From DASZBX01 sp035943635 (GTDB lineage: Bacteria > Actinomycetota > Actinomycetes > Streptomycetales > Catenulisporaceae), in assembly GCA_035943635.1 (NCBI GenBank), contig DASZBX010000061.1, positions 106,420-170,419 on the forward strand: 64,000 bases of DNA. The letters run 5' to 3'. Below, in pieces: positions 7,971 to 15,339 of this stretch. The notes beneath the pieces were generated by a model that worked only from the letters and a program-made list of their open reading frames with translations, searched no databases and had not been told where the DNA came from. A program made the translations under genes and the position numbers. Position 1 is the first letter of the stretch. Every line of letters starts with the position of its first letter.

Positions 7971-8360
7971 TCAGACCGCGTACGCCAGCCCGAGTCCGAG
8001 CGCCGCGGCGGCCAGACCGAAGGCGATGCTGCTCACCATGTTCACCAGCGCGAGCGTCGCCCGGCCGTCCTCGGCCAGCCGGATCGTCTCCACGCTGAAC
8101 GTCGAGAAGGTCGTATACCCGCCGCACACCCCGGTACCGACCACCGCGAGCACGTCGGCCGGCATCCCGTGCCGCCCGGCCAAACCGACGAGCAGACCGA
8201 GCACGAACGCACCACTCACGTTGATCAGCCAAGTCCCGCCCGGGAACGGCGCGGCCGGGACCGGCGCCGTCCCGCGCCGACGGGTCACCGCCCGGTCGAC
8301 CAGATACCGCGCCACCGCGCCGAACGACGCACCCAGACCCACCAAGGCCATCAGTCCCAT
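7971..8360 (-). CDS. crcB: Fluoride efflux channel CrcB/FluC
   Basis: A 129-residue, four-helix membrane protein of the Fluc family. The signatures are GASFGAVARYLVDR in helix 1, GTWLINVSGAFVLG in helix 2 (the Asn lining the pore) and GVCGGYTTFSTFSVE around the helix 3 break, which carries the Phe-box and Na+-site residues. It exports fluoride as a dual-topology dimer. It starts two bases after the stop of a second crcB, so the two are co-transcribed and may form a heterodimer. No fluoride riboswitch could be recognised upstream of the pair. Confidence 0.92.
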   Translation of the reverse strand: MGLMALVGLGASFGAVARYLVDRAVTRRRGTAPVPAAPFPGGTWLINVSGAFVLGLLVGLAGRHGMPADVLAVVGTGVCGGYTTFSTFSVETIRLAEDGRATLALVNMVSSIAFGLAAAALGLGLAYAV

Positions 8361-8362
8361 TG

Positions 8363-8896
8363 TCAGACCTCCGCCTTATCCGCTGCGGCGCTCTGCGCGC
8401 CCGCTTCGGCCGCCAACCGGCGCCGCGCGAGCACGGCGCGGCCGCAGGCCAGGCCCAGGCAGGTCGCGGCGAGGCCGGCCGCGAGCGAGCCGCCCACGTT
8501 CAGCGCGGCGGCCCCGTAGTGCCGGTCGGCGAGCAGCCGGTCCGTGTCGACCATCCAGGTGGAGAACGTCGTGTAGGCGCCGCAGAAGCCGACGCCGAGC
8601 AACGGGCGCACGTACCGGGTCGGCGGCCAGATCTCCACCACGAACACCAGCAGCAACGCCAGGACGAAGGACCCGGACACGTTGATCGCGAAGGTGGTCG
8701 CGGGGAAGGCTCCGTGCCTGGTCGGGAAGGTCAATCCGAGTTCGTACCGGCTCACCCCGCCGGCGAAGCCGCCCACCGCGATCGCGGCGAGCACCCGGGC
8801 GGTGTGGGGTTGCGCCGGCGGCGCCGCAGAGACTTCGACGTCCGGGTCGACCGGCAGCACCGATCTGGATGGTTCGCTGTCGCGGCTGTTCGCCAT
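8363..8896 (-). CDS. crcB: Second CrcB/FluC fluoride channel subunit
   Basis: A 177-residue paralogue of the following gene with the same motifs (GGFAGGVSRYELG, TFAINVSGSFVLA, GFCGAYTTFSTWMVDT) and an extra N-terminal tail of about 40 residues. The start at MANSRDS was preferred over a codon ten residues upstream because it gives a normal lead-in. Adjacent crcB pairs are common in actinobacteria, and one subunit of each pair often has a longer N-terminus. First gene of the pair; the 160 bases upstream contain nothing else that is recognised. Confidence 0.9.
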   Translation of the reverse strand: MANSRDSEPSRSVLPVDPDVEVSAAPPAQPHTARVLAAIAVGGFAGGVSRYELGLTFPTRHGAFPATTFAINVSGSFVLALLLVFVVEIWPPTRYVRPLLGVGFCGAYTTFSTWMVDTDRLLADRHYGAAALNVGGSLAAGLAATCLGLACGRAVLARRRLAAEAGAQSAAADKAEV

Positions 8897-9058
8897 CGGG
8901 CACACCTCTCCTACTCGCAGAACCACTCAAGTAGGGACCGTTGGCAGGCGTCGGGCCGGGTCGGCCAGGCGCCGCGGTCGATGGCGAGCCCCTCCGCCAG
9001 AACGCGCACCATTATAGGGAGGGCGCGAACGAGGCAGTTATATAGGTACCGCCGAACG

Positions 9059-10111
9059 CTAGCCGAGTTCCTCGCCGATGGCCCTGGCGAAGGCGGTGAC
9101 ATCCTCCTGCGTCGTGTCGAACGAGGTCATCCAGCGCACCTCGCCGGTGTGCTCGTTCCAGGTGTAGAAGCGGAAGTGCTTCTGCAGCCGTGCGGCGGCC
9201 TCGGGCGGGATGACCGCGAAGACGGCGTTCGCCTGCACTTTCCGGGTGACCTGCACGCCCGGGATCTCGCGGACGGCCTCGTACAGCCGCTGCGCCATCT
9301 CGTTGCTGTGTTTCGCGTTGCGCAGCCACAGGCTCGTGCCGAGCAGGGCGTCGAACTGCGCCGACATGAACCGCATCTTGGACGCCAGCTGCATCCCGGC
9401 CTTGCGCAGGTACTGCACGCCGCGGGCCGCGTCCGGGTTGAGCACCACGATCGCCTCGCCGAGCATCAGGCCGTTCTTCGTGCCGCCGAAGGAGAGCACG
9501 TCCACGCCCGCGTCCGTGGTGAAGGCGCGCAGCGGCTGGTCCAGGGTCGCGGCCGCGTTGGCCAGCCGGGCGCCGTCCAGGTACACCTTCATGCCGCGCT
9601 CGTGCGCGTGTATGCAGATCGCCCGGATCTCCTCCGCGGAGTAGCAGGTGCCCAGTTCGGTGGTCTGGGTGATCGCCACGACCCGCGGCTGGGCCCGGTG
9701 CTGGTCGCCGAAGCCGAAGGCCTCCCGGTCGATCAGCTCCGGGGTCAGCTTGCCGTCCGGGGTGGGCACCGGCAGCAGTTTCAGCCCGGCGATCTTCTCC
9801 GGGGCGCCGCACTCGTCCACCTGGATGTGCGCGGTCGCGGCGCAGATCACCGCCTCCCAGCGCTCGGTCATCGCCTGGAGCGCGACCACGTTCGCGCCGG
9901 TGCCGTTGAACACCGGGAAGGCGGCGGCGCGCAGGCCGAAGTGGCTGCGGAACACCTCCTGCAGGTGCTCGGTGTACTCGTCGTCGCCGTAGCTGACCTG
10001 GTGGCCTCCGTTGGCCTTGGCGATCGCGGTGAGGACCTCGGGGTGGATGCCGGCGTAGTTGTCGCTGGCGAAGCCTCGGACGGCCGGGTCGTGGCGTCGT
10101 TCGACGGTCAT
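9059..10111 (-). CDS. PLP-dependent threonine aldolase / beta-eliminating lyase family protein
   Basis: A 350-residue fold-type I PLP enzyme. FPVFNGTGANVVAL is the cofactor phosphate-binding segment, TTELGTCYSAEEI and YLDGARLANA carry the aspartate strand, and FGGTKNGLMLGEAIV contains the Schiff-base lysine. The order and length match low-specificity L-threonine aldolase (LtaE-like), which splits L-threonine or L-allo-threonine into glycine and acetaldehyde, although related enzymes eliminate from aromatic amino acids. Cytosolic. It lies about 100 bases downstream of the DUF6421 gene on the same strand. Confidence 0.85.
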   Translation of the reverse strand: MTVERRHDPAVRGFASDNYAGIHPEVLTAIAKANGGHQVSYGDDEYTEHLQEVFRSHFGLRAAAFPVFNGTGANVVALQAMTERWEAVICAATAHIQVDECGAPEKIAGLKLLPVPTPDGKLTPELIDREAFGFGDQHRAQPRVVAITQTTELGTCYSAEEIRAICIHAHERGMKVYLDGARLANAAATLDQPLRAFTTDAGVDVLSFGGTKNGLMLGEAIVVLNPDAARGVQYLRKAGMQLASKMRFMSAQFDALLGTSLWLRNAKHSNEMAQRLYEAVREIPGVQVTRKVQANAVFAVIPPEAAARLQKHFRFYTWNEHTGEVRWMTSFDTTQEDVTAFARAIGEELG

Positions 10112-10215
10112 GGTGGTGCAGCTCCCTCGTGGTCGGTGCCGGGTTCGGCGCAACGGGCGGCGACTTCGGCTTCGACGATACCTACTCGGCCGGCCGTCGG
10201 ACTCGCCCGCCCGGT

Positions 10216-11574
10216 TCAGCCGGTGATGCCCCGGGTGGAGGCGACCACGCCGCGCAGCTTCTTCTCCAGTGCCTCGTAGAACATGCTCAGCGGGAACTCG
10301 TCCGGCCGGACCAGGTCGACCAGCGCCTTGGCCGGGCCGTCCAGCGGCAGCGCCTCGGCCCAGGGCTCGGTCAGGCCGCGGGCCCAGACCGAGGCCGGGT
10401 TCGGGGTGACGTACTCGGCCACCAGTTCGTACGCGGCGATCCAGTGTGCGGTCTTCGGCCGGTCGATGCCCTCGCGGTAGAGCAGTTCGATCCGCTCGCA
10501 CAGGGCGATCACGGCCGGGGTGGCCAGGTCCCAGTCGATGGTCAGCGTGTTGTCGGTCCAGCGCAGCGCGTCGGAGCGGTGCAGGTAGGCGAACAGCAGC
10601 TGGCCGTTGAGGCCGTCGTAGTTGCGCACCCGGGCGCCGGTGATCGCGAAGCGGAAGATCCGGTCGAAGATGATCGCCTGCTGCACGCCGCGGGCCTGGG
10701 CCAGGCCCTCGGCCTCCAGCCGGACCGCCTCGCGGAACGCGGTCAGGTCGCAGCGCAGCTCCTCCAGGGCGTAGAGCCAGTACGGCATCCGCTGCTTGAT
10801 CATGAACGGGTCGAACGGCAGGTCGCCGTGGCTGTGCGTGCGGTCGTGCACCATGTCCCAGAGCACGAACACGTCCTGCGCGGCGCTCTGGTCGGCCACC
10901 AGGGCCTCGGTCTCCGGCGGCAGCGCGAGCCGGGTGGTCCGGGCGGCCGCCTCGACCACGGTGCGGAACCGGGCCGCCTCCCGGTCGCAGAAGATCGCGC
11001 CCCAGGTGTAGACCGGCACCTCGCGCACGGCGACGGTCTCCGGGAAGAGCACGGCCGAGTTGGTGTCGTAGCCGGCGGTGAAGGCGTCGAAGGCGATCGG
11101 GACGAACATCGGGTTGTCGTACCGGTCCTGTTCCAGCGCGGCCAGCCAGTCCGGCCAGACCACGTGCAGCAGCACCGCCTCGAAGTTGCGGTCCGGGTTG
11201 CCGTTCTGGGTGTACATCGGGAAGAGGACCAGGTGGCGCAGCCCGTCGATCCGCTGCCGCTCCGGCCGGAAGGCGAGCAGCGAGTCCAGGAAGTCCGGCA
11301 CGCCGAACCCGCCGGCCACCCATTTTTGCAGGTCGGCGACCAGGGCGGTCAGGTACTCGGCGTCGTGCGGGAAGTCCGGGGCCAGCTCGCCGACCGCGTC
11401 GATCATGGCGTGCACGGCGGCTTGGGCCGGGCCGGCGTCGTGCTCGGACAGGTCGATCGAGCCGTCCTTGGACTGGAGCGGGCGCAGCTGCTCGATCGCG
11501 GCGGCCAGGCGGGACCAGGCGGTCTGGCCGAGGACCGGCGCCGGTTGGTCGACCATCACACTTATCCCGGTCAT
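10216..11574 (-). CDS. DUF6421-type conserved actinobacterial protein
   Basis: A 452-residue soluble protein matching, from memory of the family, the DUF6421 proteins of Streptomyces. Conserved strings include LRPLQSKDGSIDL, GFGVPDFLDSLLAF, FPMYTQNGNPDRN, LWDMVHDRTHSHGDLPFDPF and EFPLSMFYEALEKKL. The HDRTHSHGD cluster is rich in potential metal ligands, but no reaction is established. The start codon is preceded by GGGAGGAG, a strong ribosome binding site. In other actinomycetes the gene usually neighbours a short-chain dehydrogenase; here the next gene on the strand is a threonine aldolase. Confidence 0.7.
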   Translation of the reverse strand: MTGISVMVDQPAPVLGQTAWSRLAAAIEQLRPLQSKDGSIDLSEHDAGPAQAAVHAMIDAVGELAPDFPHDAEYLTALVADLQKWVAGGFGVPDFLDSLLAFRPERQRIDGLRHLVLFPMYTQNGNPDRNFEAVLLHVVWPDWLAALEQDRYDNPMFVPIAFDAFTAGYDTNSAVLFPETVAVREVPVYTWGAIFCDREAARFRTVVEAAARTTRLALPPETEALVADQSAAQDVFVLWDMVHDRTHSHGDLPFDPFMIKQRMPYWLYALEELRCDLTAFREAVRLEAEGLAQARGVQQAIIFDRIFRFAITGARVRNYDGLNGQLLFAYLHRSDALRWTDNTLTIDWDLATPAVIALCERIELLYREGIDRPKTAHWIAAYELVAEYVTPNPASVWARGLTEPWAEALPLDGPAKALVDLVRPDEFPLSMFYEALEKKLRGVVASTRGITG

Positions 11575-11612
11575 AACCCACTCCTCCCATAAGTTTTACG
11601 CGTACAAGCCCT

Positions 11613-11618
11613 ATTCTA
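11613..11618 (-). promoter_or_regulatory. Candidate -10 element TAGAAT for the DUF6421 gene
   Basis: On the minus strand TAGAAT lies about 39 bases before the start codon, in a short AT-rich stretch within very GC-rich DNA. It fits an actinobacterial SigA/HrdB -10 box and would give a leader of about 30 bases with the GGGAGGAG site. The -35 box is not convincing. Confidence 0.35.
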
Positions 11619-11829
11619 CGAAAGAATTATCGGCACAGCTCAGCTGGAGAAGCAAGAAGCGGTTTGTCACGAGCTGCTCATGCAGGCGCGCAGCAGCACC
11701 GACGCGGCGCCGGCGCAGGTGAACGGGCTGCGCACCGGGCCGGAAGTCGTGACGATGATGTGAACAGAGACACAAAGGAGCAGTTGAACAGGAGAACAGG
11801 CGTACGAGCCGGCCGAGGATGCCGCCCGG

Positions 11830-12561
11830 CTACAGCGGCAGCCGCCCGGCGACCGGGATCAGCCAGTACCCGCCGAGCGCCAGGCAGCCCAGGCCGACCA
11901 CGCTGAAGACGAACACCCAGAAGATCCCGGGCAGCCTGGTCAGGCCGGCCAGCTGGTCCGCGTCGGAGTTCGCGGCCCGGCCGGAGCGGCGCTGGGCCTG
12001 CAGCTCGACGATCGGCCGGACCCCGCCGAACAGCAGGAACCAGACCGCGAGGTAGGCGAACCCGGCCTGGATCCGGGCGTCGGCGTACCAGGTCGCGGCG
12101 AACACCGCCGCGCCCGTCGCCAGCATGGTCAGCAGGCCGAAGAAGTTGCGGATCATCAGCAGCATCAGCCCCAGCAGCACCACCGAAGCCCACAAGAGAG
12201 CCGTGATGTGGCCGAACGAGAGCAGCGCGGCGCCGCCCAGGCCGAGCAGCGGGGGCGCGACGTACCCGGCCAGCGCGGTCAGCACCATGCCGGGGCCGGT
12301 CGGCTTGCCGTAGGAGATGGTCACCCCGGAGGTGTCCGCGTGCAGCCGGATCCCGCTCAGCCGCCGGCCGGTGCACAGCGCGATCAGGGCGTGGCCGCCC
12401 TCGTGCGCGATGGTCACCGCGTTGCGGGCCAGCCGCCAGACCGGGCGGTAGGCGACCATCGCGGCCGCCACGCCCGCGGCCGCCAGCACCAGCCACCTCG
12501 GCGGGGTCGGCTGGGCGTTGGTGATCTCTTGCCAGAGCTCGCCGAAACTGGTGATGGTCAT
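11830..12561 (-). CDS. M50-type membrane metallopeptidase
   Basis: A 243-residue membrane protein with about six hydrophobic segments. The zinc motif HEGGH lies in the first third (AVTIAHEGGHALIALCTGR), and GYVAPPLLGLGGAALL follows. This matches the compact M50B-like peptidases of actinobacteria, which cleave within or near the membrane. The second zinc-ligand Asp of site-2 proteases (LDG) is not obvious, so the assignment to a processing protease is by family only. It is encoded directly downstream of the propeller protein (12-base gap), probably co-transcribed. Confidence 0.8.
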   Translation of the reverse strand: MTITSFGELWQEITNAQPTPPRWLVLAAAGVAAAMVAYRPVWRLARNAVTIAHEGGHALIALCTGRRLSGIRLHADTSGVTISYGKPTGPGMVLTALAGYVAPPLLGLGGAALLSFGHITALLWASVVLLGLMLLMIRNFFGLLTMLATGAAVFAATWYADARIQAGFAYLAVWFLLFGGVRPIVELQAQRRSGRAANSDADQLAGLTRLPGIFWVFVFSVVGLGCLALGGYWLIPVAGRLPL

Positions 12562-12573
12562 GGCCGAAGTTTC

Positions 12574-13662
12574 CTAGAAGGAGTGGGGTCCGGTCCAGCC
12601 CCCGCCGTACCCGGAATAGTGGATCGGCGCGCCGGCCGGCTGGCGGGGCAGGGCGAACACGTCCAGCACGGTCCCGTTCTCCCGGTACCCGGTGGCCAGC
12701 GGGGTGCCCGCGGGCAGGCCGTTGCCGTTGGGCACGATGCCCACGGTCCAGGACCCGTCCGGCCGGCAGGCGTACTGGCGCAGCCGGCCGACCTCGTCGA
12801 CCACGAACACCAGCAGCTGCTGGTCGTCCTGGTAGCCGGTGGCCACCGAGGCGGGACTGGTCAATCCGCCGCCGGGCAGCACCTGCGAACGCCAGGTCTG
12901 CCCGTCGAACCGGAACTCGCGCAGGTCCCCGTCGTCGTCGACCACGAACACGCTCGGGTCCACCCCGCGGCGCCGGTAGCCGGTGGCCAGCGGCGCGCCG
13001 GCCGGCAGCCGGGCCTCGGCCGGGGAGAGCGGATTCCACATCCCGCCGGTCTCCTCGACCAGCACCTGGAAGGCGCCGTCCCGGTCCACCGCGAACACGG
13101 CCAGCCGGCCGCGCTCGGCCAGGTACCCGGTGGCCAGGTACCCGGTGGCCAGGTTCGCGCCGTGCGGCAGGGTGCCGCCGAGCGGCAGTTGCAGCTTGCG
13201 CCAGCGTTCGTCATCCGTGCCGGTGAAACACAACAGCTCCCCGGCCCGCCCGGCGCTGAACACGGCCAGCTTGCCGCCGCCGTCCAGATACCCGGTGACC
13301 AGCCCGGAGCCCGGCGGGATGCCGAGGGCGTCCGGCACCACGTCGCTGCGCCAGCCGGAGCGGCCGTCGGCGTAGTAGAGCCGCAGCATGCCGTCGCGGT
13401 CGACGGTGAACACGTCGAACCGTTCCCCGCGCATCTGGTGGCCAGTGGCCACAGCTCCGGCCGGGTGGTAGTCGGTGCTGAACGGGAGCCCGTCGGCCTG
13501 GGGCAGCTGGACCGGGCGCCAGTTCGCGACCGCGCCGGAGAACGGCTCCTCCACGAGGCAGCGCAGCACTCCGGAATCGTCGACGAAGAACACGTGCAGT
13601 AGATCCCGGCTCTGCGGACGCACGGCCGCAAGTTGGCCACCCACCCGGCTCACGGGTGTCAC
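12574..13662 (-). CDS. Beta-propeller repeat protein without signal peptide
   Basis: A 362-residue protein made of about six to seven repeats of a 50-residue unit with the pattern LP-x-G-x-x-LATGY, then VFVVD-x-x-G-x-LR-x-Y. The pattern resembles fucose-lectin or PLL-type propellers, in which each blade binds sugar between blades. No signal peptide is visible, so it may be intracellular or leaderless. An exact 15-base tandem duplication (13117-13146) gives the doubled string ATGYLATGYLA within one blade. No enzyme motif is seen. It is probably in an operon with the M50 peptidase gene. Confidence 0.65.
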   Translation of the reverse strand: MTPVSRVGGQLAAVRPQSRDLLHVFFVDDSGVLRCLVEEPFSGAVANWRPVQLPQADGLPFSTDYHPAGAVATGHQMRGERFDVFTVDRDGMLRLYYADGRSGWRSDVVPDALGIPPGSGLVTGYLDGGGKLAVFSAGRAGELLCFTGTDDERWRKLQLPLGGTLPHGANLATGYLATGYLAERGRLAVFAVDRDGAFQVLVEETGGMWNPLSPAEARLPAGAPLATGYRRRGVDPSVFVVDDDGDLREFRFDGQTWRSQVLPGGGLTSPASVATGYQDDQQLLVFVVDEVGRLRQYACRPDGSWTVGIVPNGNGLPAGTPLATGYRENGTVLDVFALPRQPAGAPIHYSGYGGGWTGPHSF

Positions 13663-13825
13663 CTTCCCCCTGAACAGAACATCAATGGTCGGTTCATGTG
13701 GTTCTGCTGTGCGTGCCCATCATCCGGTATGCAAGCAGTCGAAGGTAGTGCAATGGCAAAATTCACTGTGCGTGGCAAGGTGATCGCGGTGTGCATGGTG
13801 CGGCTGGTACGTACGGTGTTTCTGG

Positions 13826-14989
13826 TCAGGGTGAGCCGTAGCAGTCCTTGGCGCGTACCGCGGCGCCGAACAGGGCCTGCCAGGTGGCGTAGTTGCAGAC
13901 GCCGTTGGCTTGTAAGTTCCCGCCCATGAAGTCGTCGTAGTTGCGCTGGAACTGGTAGACCGCGTCCGTGGTCTGCTGTTCGTCCGAGCCCGAGGCGTCC
14001 AGGCCGTTGCGCGCGCAGATCGAGACATACCGGCCCTGATAGCTGATCAGGAAGCCGTACTGCTGAAGCCGGGCCTGAAGCTGGGCCACGGCCTGGCCGC
14101 TGCTGCCCTCGGACAGGGTCTGGAACGCCGCGCTGGCCGTGGCGCTCGCGCTCGGGCTGGCGTGGGTCGGCGGCGCGGCCGGGGCCGTGACCGGCTTCCC
14201 GGTGGCCGGGGCGCTGCCGGCCGGGGCGGTCGGCCGGGCCGAGGGGGTCGGCGTCGCGGTGGCGCTCGGCGTGGCCTGCGGGCTGGCGCTGCCGCCGAGC
14301 GAGCCGTTCCCGGTCCCGCCCGCGATCACGATCAGCTGGGTGGTCGGCAGGCCGGGCAGGGCGGCCGGCGCGGTCGGGTTCGGCGACAGGCCGCCGTTGG
14401 TCAGGATCAGGATCAGTCCGCCGATCATGGCCAGGGTCGCGCAGACCCCGATCATCGCGGGCAGGCGGCCGGGCCGGTTGCCCGCGCTGTGCCGCTTGCG
14501 CTCGGCCGGCGGGCTGTCGCCGGACCCGTCGGCGGCGAGCAGCCCGCGGCCGGCGTCCACCCGGTCGAGTTCGCGGCTGGGCACGGTCCGGGCCGAGGCG
14601 ACCTCCCGGGCGCTCGGCCCGGCCAGGCCCTGGCCGGGATGTTCGCGCAGCTCACGCGGGTTGCGCGGCGCGGCGATGCCCGGGGACGGCGGCACGGCGA
14701 GCACCGCGGTCGGGTCCGGCCGGGCGCCCGGGCCGGCGGCCCGCTGCCGGTACTGCTGCTGCGCGTCGATCAACCGGACCGCGCGTTCGCGCGGGGGCGG
14801 GGGCACCGGGATCACGGCCGGCAGCCCGCCGGGGACCGGGGGCATCACGATCGTCTCGTCGTGCGAGGTGGTCTGCTCGTCCAGGGTGCGGCGGAAAGCC
14901 GAGGCCTGGGCCGCCGACTGCTCGGGCGTCGGCGCAGCAGCCTGCGGCGGTATTCGGCCCGAGGCGTGGTCGGCGTGCGTCGGTTCCAC
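13826..14989 (-). CDS. Membrane-anchored peptidoglycan-binding domain protein
   Basis: A 387-residue protein. Residues 1 to about 175 form a proline/arginine-rich, probably disordered cytoplasmic part. A single membrane helix (AMIGVCATLAMIGGLILIL) follows. The outer part is a long Ser/Thr/Pro/Ala linker and a C-terminal PG_binding_1 domain (SEGSSGQAVAQLQARLQQYG to the end, including TTDAVYQFQRNY and NGVCNYATWQALFG). It likely tethers the membrane to the cell wall or guides a wall process. It has no hydrolase domain of its own. Two Cys in the outer domain could form a disulfide. Confidence 0.8.
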   Translation of the reverse strand: MEPTHADHASGRIPPQAAAPTPEQSAAQASAFRRTLDEQTTSHDETIVMPPVPGGLPAVIPVPPPPRERAVRLIDAQQQYRQRAAGPGARPDPTAVLAVPPSPGIAAPRNPRELREHPGQGLAGPSAREVASARTVPSRELDRVDAGRGLLAADGSGDSPPAERKRHSAGNRPGRLPAMIGVCATLAMIGGLILILTNGGLSPNPTAPAALPGLPTTQLIVIAGGTGNGSLGGSASPQATPSATATPTPSARPTAPAGSAPATGKPVTAPAAPPTHASPSASATASAAFQTLSEGSSGQAVAQLQARLQQYGFLISYQGRYVSICARNGLDASGSDEQQTTDAVYQFQRNYDDFMGGNLQANGVCNYATWQALFGAAVRAKDCYGSP

Positions 14990-15131
14990 GGGGTCCTCAC
15001 TGCGAGTCGGGCGAGTCGGACGGGTCGGGAGCGGAACGGGTGTTCAGGCGCGATTGCGGTCAGCACGCTACCGCATCCCCGTCCGTCCGCGTAAGGGGAT
15101 TGGCCCGGGGCGGCAGTGCTACGCTCGGCGC

Positions 15132-15185
15132 ATGCATGCCAGCGGGGTTTGCGAGTTGCGCCGATACCTTATCCGGCCGCGCTGA
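15132..15185 (+). CDS. Candidate leuS leader peptide (17 residues)
   Basis: ATG at 15132 opens MHASGVCELRRYLIRPR and a TGA. It holds Leu codons TTG and CTT, both unusual in this GC-rich genome, and an ATC. A -10-like TACGCT lies six to seven bases upstream, so the transcript may be leaderless and begin at or near the ATG. Classical attenuators with leader peptides upstream of leuS have been predicted in Streptomyces, and this peptide sits immediately before mutually exclusive RNA stems. Translation has not been shown here. Confidence 0.5.
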   Translation: MHASGVCELRRYLIRPR

Positions 15186-15230
15186 CCGAACCGGGCCCGG
15201 GCTCACCGGCCGGAGGTTCCCCAGCGCGGC
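15172..15230 (+). promoter_or_regulatory. Mutually exclusive RNA stems in the leuS leader (putative attenuator)
   Basis: Stem A pairs TCCGGCC (15172-15178) with GGCCGGA (15208-15214). Stem B pairs GCCGCGCTG (15176-15184) with CAGCGCGGC (15222-15230). The 5' arms overlap and both lie on the end of the leader peptide, so a ribosome stalled on its Leu codons would affect which stem forms. No clear U-run follows, so control may act on translation or through a Rho-type mechanism. Confidence 0.45.
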
Positions 15231-15339
15231 GTCCCCTCCTGCGCGATGGCCTTTTCCGCGCCTGCGCCCTCCTGGCCGCCCTCCGGGTCAGCCGTCGCAG
15301 CGTCCCCCCGTCACCCACACCCACCATCAGGAATCACCC

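Noticed and set aside
8897..9058. Possible fluoride riboswitch ahead of the crcB pair
   Set aside because: The conserved GGNGAUGG start and matching pseudoknot segments of the crcB motif could not be found in the leader.
8911..9102. A 63-residue minus-strand frame between the aldolase and crcB genes
   Set aside because: It overlaps the aldolase end, lacks a ribosome binding site and resembles no family.
11593..11763. Plus-strand frame ending in GPEVVTMM with partly coding-like codons
   Set aside because: It has no ATG, GTG or TTG start except an internal ATG giving 27 residues, and it overlaps the DUF6421 promoter; at most a gene remnant.
15060..15339. T-box leader before leuS
   Set aside because: The AGGGTGGNACCGCG antiterminator core is absent; a peptide-type attenuator fits better.
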